A model generated the notes under the pieces. The model saw nothing but the letters and a program-made list of their open reading frames with translations. It was not told the DNA's origin and made no database searches. From Nocardioides caeni (lineage in GTDB: Bacteria; Actinomycetota; Actinomycetes; Propionibacteriales; Nocardioidaceae), in NCBI RefSeq assembly GCF_004912195.1, contig NZ_STGW01000002.1:300251-341157 (forward strand): DNA of 40,907 nucleotides. The letters are read 5' to 3'. Positions 14,968 through 25,822 of the stretch are shown here, piece by piece. A program made the position numbers and the translations under genes. Every line of letters begins with the position of its first letter. The stretch's first letter is position 1.

Positions 14968-15717
14968 GTGACGACTGTTGCCGGCTCCAGCTCCGCATCG
15001 ACCTTCCCCGACGTCCTCGCCGCGCGACTGCGCGCCGAGCCCGGCCGGCCGCTGGTGACCTACTACGACCACGCCACCGGCGAGCGGGTCGAGCTGTCCA
15101 CCACCACGTGGGCCAACTGGGTCGCCAAGGCCAGCTCGCTGCTCGTCGACGAGCTCGGTCTCGAGCGCGGCCAGGAGATCCGGATCGACCTGCCGCCCCA
15201 CTGGCTGGGCACCGTGTTCCTCGGCGCCGCGTGGAATGCCGGCCTCGCCGTGTCAACCTCCGAGGACCCCCACGACCTCGACGCCGTGGTGTGCGGGCCG
15301 GACACCCTGGACCGCTGGGCGCCGCACGCGGCCGGCCCGCACGTCCTCGCCTGCTCGCTGCTCCCCCTCGGCGTCCGCTTCGCCGAGCCGGTCCCCGCGG
15401 GCGTCCACGACGTCGGCGTCGAGATCTGGTCGCAGCCCGACGCCTTCACGCCGTGGGACCCGCCGACGGCGGACGACACTGCGATCACGGTGGGCGGGCG
15501 CCCTGTCACCCAGGGCGAGCTCTGGGCGGAGGCGGCCGCAGGCCGGATCGTCGGCAGCGGCCGCCTCCTCACCGTCGCGAACCCCGTGCAGGAGCCCGTG
15601 ACGCTGAGCGAGCCGCTCGCCCTCGGCGGCTCACTCGTCCTGGTCGCCCAGACCGGACAGGACACGCTCGAGGCGACCTACGTCGCCGAGCACGCCACCG
15701 CCCGCTTCCCCGCCTGA
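14968..15717 (+). CDS. TIGR03089 family protein (Rv3268 type, AMP-binding-like fragment)
   Basis: A 249-residue actinobacterial protein of the TIGR03089 family, found near manC in mycobacteria. It resembles the N-terminal part of acyl-CoA synthetases (LVTYYDHATGERVELSTTTWANWVAKASSLLVDELG, then HWLGTVFLGAAWNAGLAVS). It lacks the P-loop-like and catalytic motifs of a complete adenylating enzyme. The GTG at 14968 is 7 nt after TATCCT, so it is probably leaderless. It converges on the amidase gene with a 29-bp gap. Function is unknown. Confidence 0.85.
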   Translation: MTTVAGSSSASTFPDVLAARLRAEPGRPLVTYYDHATGERVELSTTTWANWVAKASSLLVDELGLERGQEIRIDLPPHWLGTVFLGAAWNAGLAVSTSEDPHDLDAVVCGPDTLDRWAPHAAGPHVLACSLLPLGVRFAEPVPAGVHDVGVEIWSQPDAFTPWDPPTADDTAITVGGRPVTQGELWAEAAAGRIVGSGRLLTVANPVQEPVTLSEPLALGGSLVLVAQTGQDTLEATYVAEHATARFPA

Positions 15718-15746
15718 GCGACCAGGACCAGCTCTCCTCTTCCCCG

Positions 15747-17945
15747 TCACGCCCCCAGGTCGACCTGTGGGAACCGTCCCAACGAGAAGCGCGTCTTCTG
15801 CCAGCCGCCGCCGGCGCCCGAGAGGATGAAGACCTCCTTGGTCGACGACGTGCGTGCGAAGTAGTCGGAATACCGGTTGTTGTTGATCCGGCCCGCCCCG
15901 ATCAGCCAGTCGTAGCCCGCCGCCGAGACCTCGAGGGTCTTGCCCGACGTCCAACCTCCCGGACCGTTGCCGAGGTAACGAACGATCGTCCGCCCGTTGC
16001 GCACCAGCGCATCAGGAGCGCCGTTGGTGTCCACGAGACCCGCCGGGACGACCGCGCTGCCCGACACGGCGCCGTACGCCGGATAGCCGGGCGCCACGTT
16101 GTGCGTCGACGTGCCCAGCCCGGCGCCGCCCTTGCCCGGGAAGATGTACATGCGGCCCGAGCGCTGGCCCATCAGGTCGGGGAAGCCGTCACCGGTCACG
16201 TCGCCCGGAGCCGACAGCAGCGCGACCGTCGAGAACCTGTTGCTCAGCAGCACGGGGGCCGCGAACCTACCCCGCCCCTGGCCACGCAACAGGAGCAGCG
16301 CCTTGTCCGACCGGCGCACCGCGAGGACGTCGTTGTTGCCGTCGCGGTCCCAGTCGCCGGCCCGCAGGATCCGCGAGGCCCACGAGATGTCGATGCCGGT
16401 GTTCTTCTTCGCCGTCACCGCCCACGTGCCGTCCGCGCGCTGGTTGACCGCGAACACGAAGAGCGTGCCGTCACTCGTGCGCCGGGTCAGCAGGTCCGGC
16501 GTACCCGTGCTGACGTACTGGCCGGCCACCTCCCGACCCGACCACCCGCGTTGCGCCGCACTCGCGAGCTCACGGATCTGTGGCAGCTTCGCGTAGAGGT
16601 AGCGCCCCGGGCAGGCCGTCGAGCCCGCGTCACGGTGGCCGTTGATCGCCTGGAACACCTTGGAGCCGATCCGCTGGCGCGTCGAGCCCGCGTCGACACC
16701 GTGCAACGACAGCTTCCAGGCGAACAGCGCGCCATAGGCCGACACCATCCTGGCGCTCGGCCGCGCCGTGTCGAAGTTGCCGATCGCCGACATCGCGAAC
16801 GCGTAGTTGTTGTAGCCCAGCGTGTGGGCACCCACCACCGCGCGGTCCACACCGCCGGCCCGACCCTCCCAGATCCGGCCGAAACGGTCGACGAGGAAGT
16901 TGTAGCCGATGTCGCTCCAGCCGCGGGTGTTGACGTGGTAGGCATAGATCGCCCGGAGGATCCCCGGCACCTCGCTGGCCGTGTAGTCGTTGGCGTTCAC
17001 CGTGTGGTGGACGAAGCCGCCGTGCACCTCGTAGTAGGTCAGCGACCCCTTGTCGCGCAGCCGCTCGTTGGCGCCCCACTGGGCCCGCGAGTAGATCTTC
17101 GGCTTCGGCGTGAAAACCCCCGCCTGGAGCTCGAGGGAGTCATCGCCACTGTCCGTGCCCTCGGTCCCGCCGTCCGTCCCGCCATCGGTCGTGTCGTCGC
17201 CCGACGGCGCCGTGCCGTCGGTCGCGCCCAGCTTCGCCGTGTCGATGGCCGGCGCCTGCACCGTCGTCGTCGCGCTCGTGCCCGGGTCGATCACGGCCAG
17301 CTTCATGTCGGCCGGCGCGGCGTCCTCCGTCGCGACCTTCACCTGCACCGCGTCGACGTCACCCACGAGCAGCGCATCCGTCCCCGGGCGAGCGTTCTTC
17401 CCCTCGGCGCTGGCCGGGTCGGGCCCGTGCTCGTCGTGGTACTCGGCGTCCTCCCAGCCCGACCATGCACCGTCCGTGCGGGTGCGCACCTGGACGCCGA
17501 TCGCGTCGTGCCCGACGACCTCGTCGTGCGCCCAGGTCACCCCCACCGCGCCGTAGCCGTCGACCGGGACGACGTCGCTGAGGACCTGCTCCTCGCCGCC
17601 GGCTGCCACCTTCGCGGTGGCGCGCGTGCTCGCCCGGGCCTGCCCCTTCCCGGCAGGCGCGGTCAGCGCGTATTCGTCCACGTCGGCGGCCACCGGCCCG
17701 GTCGGAACCTTCGACGGGAAGTCCGCGGCCCGCAACGCGACGTCAGTGGGCTGCACCTGCACCGGCTGCGCCGGCTGGACGTCCATGGTGACCGTGCGCG
17801 CGGCCGGCGTCAGCACGGCGACCACGACCGCGAGCGCCAGCAGGTGCTGGCACACGGTCACGAACCGCAGGCGCCCCGGCCGATCGTGGTGGCCGGGGCC
17901 GCTCACGGCGGCCGTGTCCGGGTGCTCCGGAAGGTACGACGACAT
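15747..17945 (-). CDS. Secreted PGRP/amidase-2 N-acetylmuramoyl-L-alanine amidase with FG-GAP repeats
   Basis: A 732-residue exported protein. A hydrophobic N-terminal segment (33-50) is a signal or anchor. A beta-rich region lies at about 65-235, an acidic Gly/Asp/Thr linker at 240-272, and the PGRP/amidase-2 domain at about 283-455 (SRAQWGANE; HH at 313-314; GYNFLVDRFGRIWEGR; GHRDAGSTACPG with H437 and C445). These histidines and the cysteine are the usual zinc site. The C-terminal 270 residues are FG-GAP/VCBS repeats with calcium loops (DWDRDGNNDVLAV, DVTGDGFPDLMG). It would cleave the stem peptide from muramic acid in peptidoglycan. GGAG lies 9 nt before the ATG. It has a long regulated leader. 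Confidence 0.93.
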   Translation of the reverse strand: MSSYLPEHPDTAAVSGPGHHDRPGRLRFVTVCQHLLALAVVVAVLTPAARTVTMDVQPAQPVQVQPTDVALRAADFPSKVPTGPVAADVDEYALTAPAGKGQARASTRATAKVAAGGEEQVLSDVVPVDGYGAVGVTWAHDEVVGHDAIGVQVRTRTDGAWSGWEDAEYHDEHGPDPASAEGKNARPGTDALLVGDVDAVQVKVATEDAAPADMKLAVIDPGTSATTTVQAPAIDTAKLGATDGTAPSGDDTTDGGTDGGTEGTDSGDDSLELQAGVFTPKPKIYSRAQWGANERLRDKGSLTYYEVHGGFVHHTVNANDYTASEVPGILRAIYAYHVNTRGWSDIGYNFLVDRFGRIWEGRAGGVDRAVVGAHTLGYNNYAFAMSAIGNFDTARPSARMVSAYGALFAWKLSLHGVDAGSTRQRIGSKVFQAINGHRDAGSTACPGRYLYAKLPQIRELASAAQRGWSGREVAGQYVSTGTPDLLTRRTSDGTLFVFAVNQRADGTWAVTAKKNTGIDISWASRILRAGDWDRDGNNDVLAVRRSDKALLLLRGQGRGRFAAPVLLSNRFSTVALLSAPGDVTGDGFPDLMGQRSGRMYIFPGKGGAGLGTSTHNVAPGYPAYGAVSGSAVVPAGLVDTNGAPDALVRNGRTIVRYLGNGPGGWTSGKTLEVSAAGYDWLIGAGRINNNRYSDYFARTSSTKEVFILSGAGGGWQKTRFSLGRFPQVDLGA

Positions 17946-17972
17946 GGTGCTGCTCCAGACGTGTGTGCGGGG

Positions 17973-18011
17973 AAGTTGTCACACGAGTAGCAACTTTCAC
18001 ATGCGTCACAC
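17973..18011 (-). promoter_or_regulatory. GTCACAC direct repeats and dyad upstream of the amidase
   Basis: GTCACAC occurs at 17978-17984 and 18005-18011 in the same orientation. AAGTTG (17973-17978) and CAACTT (17991-17996) form a 6-bp inverted repeat over the first copy. GTCACA-type direct repeats resemble sites of the MtrA response regulator as described for mycobacteria, where it controls cell-wall hydrolases. The link to MtrA is an inference. Confidence 0.4.
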
Positions 18012-18034
18012 CCGTCAGGGAAGGGCTCGTGAGT

Positions 18035-18052
18035 AACTACAAACGTGTAGTT
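18035..18052. promoter_or_regulatory. 18-bp dyad upstream of the amidase
   Basis: AACTACA (18035-18041) and TGTAGTT (18046-18052) are perfectly complementary across AACG. The half-sites resemble BlaI/MecI or CopY-type boxes but the spacer is 4 bp instead of 2. It is about 90 bp before the amidase start and could be an operator. Confidence 0.4.
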
Positions 18053-18130
18053 TCCACTCGACACGCCGCGCGTTCCCGAATTTCCGAATCGGCGTTGGTC
18101 GCGGCCGCCTGAGGGGTCCGGGGTGGGTGG

Positions 18131-18423
18131 GTCGGCGCCTGCGGCGCCTCCCGGGCTTCCCTTGGTGTCGGCGCCTCCGGCGCCTCCCGTGCCGGCTCTG
18201 GGGTCGGCGGCGCCTGCGGCGCCTCCAGGGCTCCCCTCCGTGCGCTTAGGAGCGGGGACCCCGCCCTCGACGCACCCTGCTTCGCGACCTGATTCTGGCT
18301 GCCACGTCGAGGGCACCCCGAAGCGCGCACGGAGGGGATCCTTCCGGCGACGCAGGCGCCGACGGTTGGGTTTCGCCCCTCCGGCGCCGCAGGCGCCGGC
18401 GAGTGGGTTGCCCGTCCGGCGCC
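18131..18423. repeat. Nested palindromic repeat block in the 684-bp non-coding region
   Basis: On the left, GTCGGCGCCTGCGGCGCCTCC and variants occur at 18131-18151, 18167-18187 and 18203-18226. On the right, complementary GGCGCCGCAGGCGCCG-type palindromes lie at 18342-18363, 18381-18400 and 18414-18423. An inner inverted repeat pairs TCCCCTCCGTGCGC (18232-18245) with 18325-18338, and CCCTCGACG (18264-18272) with 18305-18313. The open frames crossing it have repeat-like composition and match no family, so I call the gap from 17946 to 18629 non-coding. Confidence 0.6.
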
Positions 18424-18550
18424 ACAGCACTCTCGCCCTGCAGAGTCGGCTTGCCGCCAGACCAGGGTTGGACCTACGGAAGACAACCGCGGCGCGGCAG
18501 CGCGGCGCCGCCGACGCCGCACGGGGAGGCCGGCGTCGGGTGAGCGCAGA

Positions 18551-18578
18551 GAGCGAGGAACGAGCGACCGGAGCGAGG
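18551..18578. repeat. Dispersed intergenic repeat, copy 3
   Basis: GAGCGAGGAACGAGCGACC carries the CGAGGAACGAGCG core of the family and lies 52 bp past the wzt stop. Confidence 0.5.
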
Positions 18579-18629
18579 CCGGTGCTGACCTCCCCGCAGG
18601 CGTCGATCAGCGGCGACGCGCTCGCGCCA

Positions 18630-19406
18630 TCAAATGTCGTTGCCGATCTCGTCGTCGGTCTCGAGCTCGTCCTCGTCGTCGGTGCGGTCGTACTGGAGGT
18701 AGTGGATGGCGTCGGCGACGTCGCCGTCGAAACCGAGGCGGCCCTTCTCGAGCACGATGCCGCGGGTGCACATCTTGGCCACGGCGCCGGGTGAGTGGCT
18801 GACGAAGACGAGGGTGCGACCGCTGTCGCGGATCTCGCGCATCTTGCGCATGCACTTGACCTTGAAGGGCTTGTCACCGACGGCGAGGACCTCGTCGGCG
18901 AGGAAGATGTCGGAGTCGACGTGGACGGCGACGGCGAAGCCGAGGCGGGCCTTCTGGCCGGACGAGTAGTGGCCGACGGGGGCGTCGAGGGTGCGGCCGA
19001 GATCGGCGAACTCGACGATGTCGTCGTACTTGCGCTTCAGCTCGCGCTCGGACATCCCGAGGATGGCGGCGTTGAGGACGAGATTCTCGGTGCCGCTGAG
19101 CTGGGGGTGGAAGCCGGCGCCGGTGGCGATGAGTCCGGCGATCCGGCCGCGGGTGAGGGCGGTGCCGGAGTCGGGGCGCATGACGCCGTTGATGACCTTG
19201 AGCAGGGTGCTCTTGCCGGAGCCGTTGAGCCCCATCAGGCCGATCGACTCGCCCTCCTCGACGGTGAAGGAGACGTCGTCGATGGCATTGAACTTCTCGC
19301 TGGTCTTCTGGCCCTTGGCCTTGGCGACGGTGATCTCGCGGAAGGTGCGGTGGTAGCGGAGCGTGAACTCCTTGACCACGTTCTGCAGGACGATTGCTTC
19401 GGCCAT
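18630..19406 (-). CDS. wzt: Polysaccharide ABC exporter ATP-binding subunit (Wzt; Rv3781 type)
   Basis: A 258-residue ATPase of the polysaccharide/polyol-phosphate export family. Walker A is GLNGSGKST (59-67), the signature YSSGQK lies at 147-152, Walker B DIFLADEV at 166-173, and the H-loop His at 204. It ends in an acidic tail with no carbohydrate-recognition domain of the Wzt O9a kind, like mycobacterial Rv3781. With Wzm it would flip lipid-linked galactan across the membrane. It starts 1 nt after the wzm stop and is the last gene of the galactofuranan operon. Confidence 0.93.
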   Translation of the reverse strand: MAEAIVLQNVVKEFTLRYHRTFREITVAKAKGQKTSEKFNAIDDVSFTVEEGESIGLMGLNGSGKSTLLKVINGVMRPDSGTALTRGRIAGLIATGAGFHPQLSGTENLVLNAAILGMSERELKRKYDDIVEFADLGRTLDAPVGHYSSGQKARLGFAVAVHVDSDIFLADEVLAVGDKPFKVKCMRKMREIRDSGRTLVFVSHSPGAVAKMCTRGIVLEKGRLGFDGDVADAIHYLQYDRTDDEDELETDDEIGNDI

Positions 19407-19407
19407 G

Positions 19408-20305
19408 TCAGAGACGCTCCGGGATCTTGTTCTCCAGGCGGGTGAAGACCCACTGGGAGATGCCGAGGATGACGAGGCATCCGAGCAGGGCGAGGACGCC
19501 GTTGGTCACCAGGTGGTCGGGCATCAGCACCTGGCCGTCGGCGGCGACCTCCGCCTGCTTCTCGTCGCTGATCGTGCCGATCCAGAAGGCCCGCTGGACG
19601 AGGAGCACGGCGTCGGCGAGGGGGTTGAGGAGGTAGTAGGGGGCGAAGTCGCCGAAGCGCTCCTCGACGATCGCGTAGGGGTAGATCATCGGGACGCCGA
19701 AGCGGACGAAGTTCGTCATGACGTTGACGATGTTGCCGAAGTCGCGGAAGAAGACGTTGGCGGCGCTGAAGAGCAGCGCTCCCGAGAGCCCGATCGCGGC
19801 GATGATCAGCACGCCGAGGACGAGGCAGGCGAGGCCGACGGGATCGGGGCTCCAGCCGGCGAACAGGCAGGCGACGAGCAGGATGATCAGCTGCGGCCCG
19901 ACGTGATAGAGCGAGACCAGCATCGTGGCGACGGGGAACATCTCGCGCGGCATCGACATCTTCGCCACGAGGGCCTTGTTGCGCACGATCGACCGGGTGC
20001 CGGCCGCGAAGGTCTCGTTGAAGAAGTGGACGACGATGAGGGCCGCGAAGATGTGGATCGCGAAGTTCGGGATCTCCTGGTGCAGCTGCAGCAGGAAGCC
20101 CATGACGAACCAGTAGATGAAGAACTGGCTGAGCGGGTTGATGTAGGACCAGATCAGGCCGAGGAACGAGCCTTGGTAGCGGGCGCTGATCTCGCGCTCC
20201 ACCAGGAGCCTGAGCAGGTAGCGCTGCTGGAAGACCGCGAGCAGGCCGTTGCCCGCCGACGGCGGCGACAGCGGCGGCCGGTCCGCGGCGGGCGCCGCGG
20301 TGGCC

Positions 20306-20313
<8 letters not shown>
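19408..20313 (-). CDS. wzm: Polysaccharide ABC exporter permease (Wzm; Rv3783 type)
   Basis: A 301-residue ABC-2 permease with six hydrophobic segments between about 55 and 285. The block VEREISARYQGSFLGLIWSYINPLSQFFIYWFVMG and the later NVFFRDFGNIVNVMTNFVRFGVPMIYP are typical of polysaccharide exporters such as Rv3783. The ATG at 20313 overlaps the glfT2 stop by 8 nt. Together with Wzt it is the probable exporter of the polymer made by the upstream genes. Confidence 0.93.
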
Positions 20314-23510
<3,197 letters not shown>

Positions 23511-24413
23511 TCAGTCTACGGATGCCGACGGCACCTTCCGCATCCGACGCGCGTCCCGCACGGCGCGGGTGACATTGCGCACCTCGGCCTGTCCGCCGCG
23601 CAGCGGGCTGAGGAGGACCACCGTCAGGGCGATCAGCCACGGCTTGAGCCGGACCAGGAGGTTCTCGCCGTAACGGAAGTGGACGGCGAACAGGTTGCGA
23701 TACATGTAGTACCCCTTCCAGCCCGCCAGGTCGTGCTGCTGGTCGAAGTCGAGCTGGCGCACCAGCACCGCGTCGCGGACGGCGAGGATCGGGAAGCCCG
23801 CGCGCCGCGCCCGGATCGCGAAGTCCACGTCGTCGTAGAAGATGAAGTAGGACGGGTCGGGCAGGCCGATCGCGTCGATCACGGCCCGGCGGACGAAGAA
23901 GCCCTCGAAGGCGACATTCTCGACGGGGACGGTGGCCGGCATCTGCGACCTCCGGGAGTACGTCGAGTCGACGCTCGCCGTCTTGGGGCGGATCGCGAGC
24001 GGGTTGGCGAGATCGAAGCGCACAGCAGCCTTCTCGACGAGCTGCCCGCGGCGGTCCTCGCGCACGGCGATGAGACAGGGACCGTCGACCTCGAGGAGAC
24101 GGGTGAGGCAGTCGGGCGCCGGGACCACGTCGTCGTCCATCAGCCACATGGCGTCGTGGCCGTCGGCGTGGGCGCGCTGCAGGCCGAGGTGGAAGCCGCC
24201 GGCGCCGCCGAGGTTGTCGGCGCTGCGGATCGGGACCAGGCCCGGGAGCGTGGAGCGGGCGAGCACGTCGGCGGTGTGGTCGGTGCTCGCGTTGTCGACG
24301 ACGTAGACGGCGTCGGGTGCGCGCTCGAGCCGGCCCAGGCCGGCCAGCATGCCCTCGAGCAGGTCGGCGCGGTTGAAGGTCACCACCACGACGGCGACGC
24401 TCTCGGCGCTCAT
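23511..24413 (-). CDS. Family-2 glycosyltransferase, GlfT1-like (second of a tandem pair)
   Basis: A 300-residue GT-A enzyme. VAVVVVTFNRADLLEGMLAGL opens the fold, NLGGAGGFHLGL is the motif shared with GlfT1, the metal triad DDD is at 93-95 (WLMDDDVVP), and FIFYDDVDF (194-195) gives the acceptor-side acidic pair. A hydrophobic segment near 265-280 may associate with the membrane. The ATG at 24413 overlaps the stop of the upstream paralog (ATGA). Its operon position suggests it adds an early galactofuranose or another sugar to the lipid-linked primer. The exact acceptor is unknown. Confidence 0.87.
   Translation of the reverse strand: MSAESVAVVVVTFNRADLLEGMLAGLGRLERAPDAVYVVDNASTDHTADVLARSTLPGLVPIRSADNLGGAGGFHLGLQRAHADGHDAMWLMDDDVVPAPDCLTRLLEVDGPCLIAVREDRRGQLVEKAAVRFDLANPLAIRPKTASVDSTYSRRSQMPATVPVENVAFEGFFVRRAVIDAIGLPDPSYFIFYDDVDFAIRARRAGFPILAVRDAVLVRQLDFDQQHDLAGWKGYYMYRNLFAVHFRYGENLLVRLKPWLIALTVVLLSPLRGGQAEVRNVTRAVRDARRMRKVPSASVD
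23513..23518 (-). promoter_or_regulatory. Possible internal leaderless -10 box TAGACT before glf
   Basis: Minus-strand TAGACT ends 8 nt before the glf GTG and overlaps the last codons of the upstream glycosyltransferase. Confidence 0.4.
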
Positions 24414-25309
24414 CGCAGGAACCTCCGGTGGCCGGTGAAGTCGCCGCGCAGACCGGCCGCGGCCGCGCGTGCGCTGAGCGGGATCCGGCCCGGCTGCGGC
24501 CTGGTGAACAGGTAGAACCAGATCGTCTTGGCCCAGAAGAGCAGCACGTGGATCCACCCGCGGTAGGCCCGCAGGTTGAGGGTGTTGTTGCGGGCCATGC
24601 AGTAGTGCTTGAGGTCGCTCGCCGTGTGGTTGTAGGTCGTGCGGCCGAACATCATCGGCGTGCCGAGGTCGTCGGTGGCCGGGTGCAGGAAGTGCGCGTC
24701 GACGACCGTCGCGATGCGGGCACCGGCCCGCTCGGCGCGCCAGAGGTACTCGACGTCGTCGCCCCAGATGAAGAACTCCTCACGCGGCAGGCCGATGCGC
24801 TCGACCAGGTCGCGGGTGACGAGGACGCCGTTGAACGGGATGACGACGTCGTCGATGAGTCCGTCGCGGGCGGCCGCCTCGACCGCGCTCATCTCGTGCA
24901 CGACCTTCGTGCCGCCGGGGAGGCGGATCGGGAAGCAGAGCCGGCCGGGATCCTGCTCGGCGAGCACGGCCGGCCCGCAGAACTCCAGGCCGTCGCGCTC
25001 GACCCGCTCCAGCAGCAGGGGCAGGCAGTCGGCGTCCGGCAGTCCGTCGTCGTCCATCAGCCAGACCAGGTCCGCGCCCTCGTCGATCGCCCAGCCCAGT
25101 CCGGTGTGGAAGCCGCCGGCGCCGCCGGTGTTGGTCGGCAGGGTGCGGTGCTCGACGCCCTCGGCACGCAACCACTCCCCCGTGCCGTCGGTCGAGGCGT
25201 TGTCGACGACGAGGATCCGCTCCAGGCCGGCCTCCTGGCGCAGCCGCGGGACGAGACGCTGCAGCATCGCCAACCGGTTGAAGGTCACGACGACCGCCTG
25301 CACACGCAC
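24410..25309 (-). CDS. Family-2 glycosyltransferase, GlfT1-like (first of a tandem pair)
   Basis: A 299-residue GT2 enzyme close in pattern to mycobacterial GlfT1 (Rv3782). AVVVTFNRLAMLQRLVPRLR is followed by NTGGAGGFHTGL, DDD at 86-88 (WLMDDDGLP), and FFIWGDDVEYLWR (GDD 183-185). GlfT1 adds the first galactofuranose residues to the rhamnosyl linker lipid. The GTG at 25309 is 7 nt after TAGGGT, making this the leaderless first gene of the six-gene galactan operon. No rhamnosyltransferase or rml gene is in the window, so the primer is not shown here. Confidence 0.88.
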   Translation of the reverse strand: MRVQAVVVTFNRLAMLQRLVPRLRQEAGLERILVVDNASTDGTGEWLRAEGVEHRTLPTNTGGAGGFHTGLGWAIDEGADLVWLMDDDGLPDADCLPLLLERVERDGLEFCGPAVLAEQDPGRLCFPIRLPGGTKVVHEMSAVEAAARDGLIDDVVIPFNGVLVTRDLVERIGLPREEFFIWGDDVEYLWRAERAGARIATVVDAHFLHPATDDLGTPMMFGRTTYNHTASDLKHYCMARNNTLNLRAYRGWIHVLLFWAKTIWFYLFTRPQPGRIPLSARAAAAGLRGDFTGHRRFLR

Positions 25310-25316
25310 GGCCCCG

Positions 25317-25322
25317 ACCCTA
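25317..25322 (-). promoter_or_regulatory. -10 box TAGGGT, main leaderless promoter of the galactan operon
   Basis: Minus-strand TAGGGT is 7 nt before the GTG at 25309 and just past the stop of the hypothetical gene at 25338. Confidence 0.62.
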
Positions 25323-25337
25323 CTGAGTCCGGAAGGT

Positions 25338-25736
25338 CTAGAGGTGATCGGGAACGATCAGCGCGTCCGGGTCGAGTCGGGGCGGCACGGCGGCGAGCGC
25401 CGCCTGCACCAGCGCCGTGCGGACCTTGAGCAGGGCCGCCCGGCGGATCCGCCCGCCGCCCTCCTGCCCCGGCAGGCCCGCGATGACGTCGGCGACCTCC
25501 TTGTCGGAGTACGCCGGACGGGTGCCCGGCTCGACGTCGACGTCGGGCAGGGCCACCAGGACCGGCAGCACCTGGCTGCCCAGGGAGTCGAGCAGTTTGA
25601 ACCGCTGATAGCGGTCCATCGAGTCCCAGAACTCGTCGACCGGGACGCCGCTGCGGCGGACCTTGCGGTCGGCAGCCAGCACCGTCTTCGCCGCCCCGGC
25701 CAACGCGGCCGTCAGCTCGTGCTCGGTGAATCGCAT
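25338..25736 (-). CDS. Conserved hypothetical protein
   Basis: A 132-residue soluble protein that I do not recognise. It opens MRFTEHELTAALAGAAKTVLAADRK, then VDEFWDSMDRYQRFKLLDSLGSQVLPVLVALPD, an Arg-rich middle, and ends LDPDALIVPDHL. The alpha-helical, charged look suggests a small cytoplasmic protein. ATG 25736 is chosen because GGGA lies just upstream; an in-frame ATG at 25748 would add MLGP. It precedes the galactan operon on the same strand but that operon has its own promoter, so a shared role is not implied. Confidence 0.65.
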   Translation of the reverse strand: MRFTEHELTAALAGAAKTVLAADRKVRRSGVPVDEFWDSMDRYQRFKLLDSLGSQVLPVLVALPDVDVEPGTRPAYSDKEVADVIAGLPGQEGGGRIRRAALLKVRTALVQAALAAVPPRLDPDALIVPDHL

Positions 25737-25755
25737 GGGTCCCAGCATGGCCGAT

Positions 25756-25791
25756 GGCCCGCCCGAAGGCCCGCCCGAAGGCCCGCCGGGC
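25756..25791. repeat. 12-bp tandem repeat
   Basis: GGCCCGCCCGAA occurs twice (25756-25767, 25768-25779) followed by a third diverged unit, in the gap between the hypothetical gene and the divergent phosphatase gene. Confidence 0.6.
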
Positions 25792-25810
25792 AGCCCGACT
25801 GACAGCCCGA

Positions 25811-25816
25811 TAGCGT
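25811..25816 (+). promoter_or_regulatory. -10 box TAGCGT, leaderless promoter of the IMPase-family gene
   Basis: TAGCGT is 6 nt before the GTG at 25823. Confidence 0.62.
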
Positions 25817-25822
25817 GATCCC

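Noticed and set aside
17946..18060. ydaO-type (c-di-AMP) riboswitch before the amidase
   Set aside because: The leader is too short and lacks the conserved core I would expect; the sequence looks like protein binding sites.
18131..18423. CRISPR array
   Set aside because: Units are unequal, palindromic and unevenly spaced, with no constant repeat/spacer pattern and no cas genes.
18037..18794. Open frames on both strands across the repeat-rich gap
   Set aside because: Translations are Ala/Pro/Gly-rich and follow the palindromic repeats, and one runs into wzt antisense. No family, start signal or conserved motif is seen.
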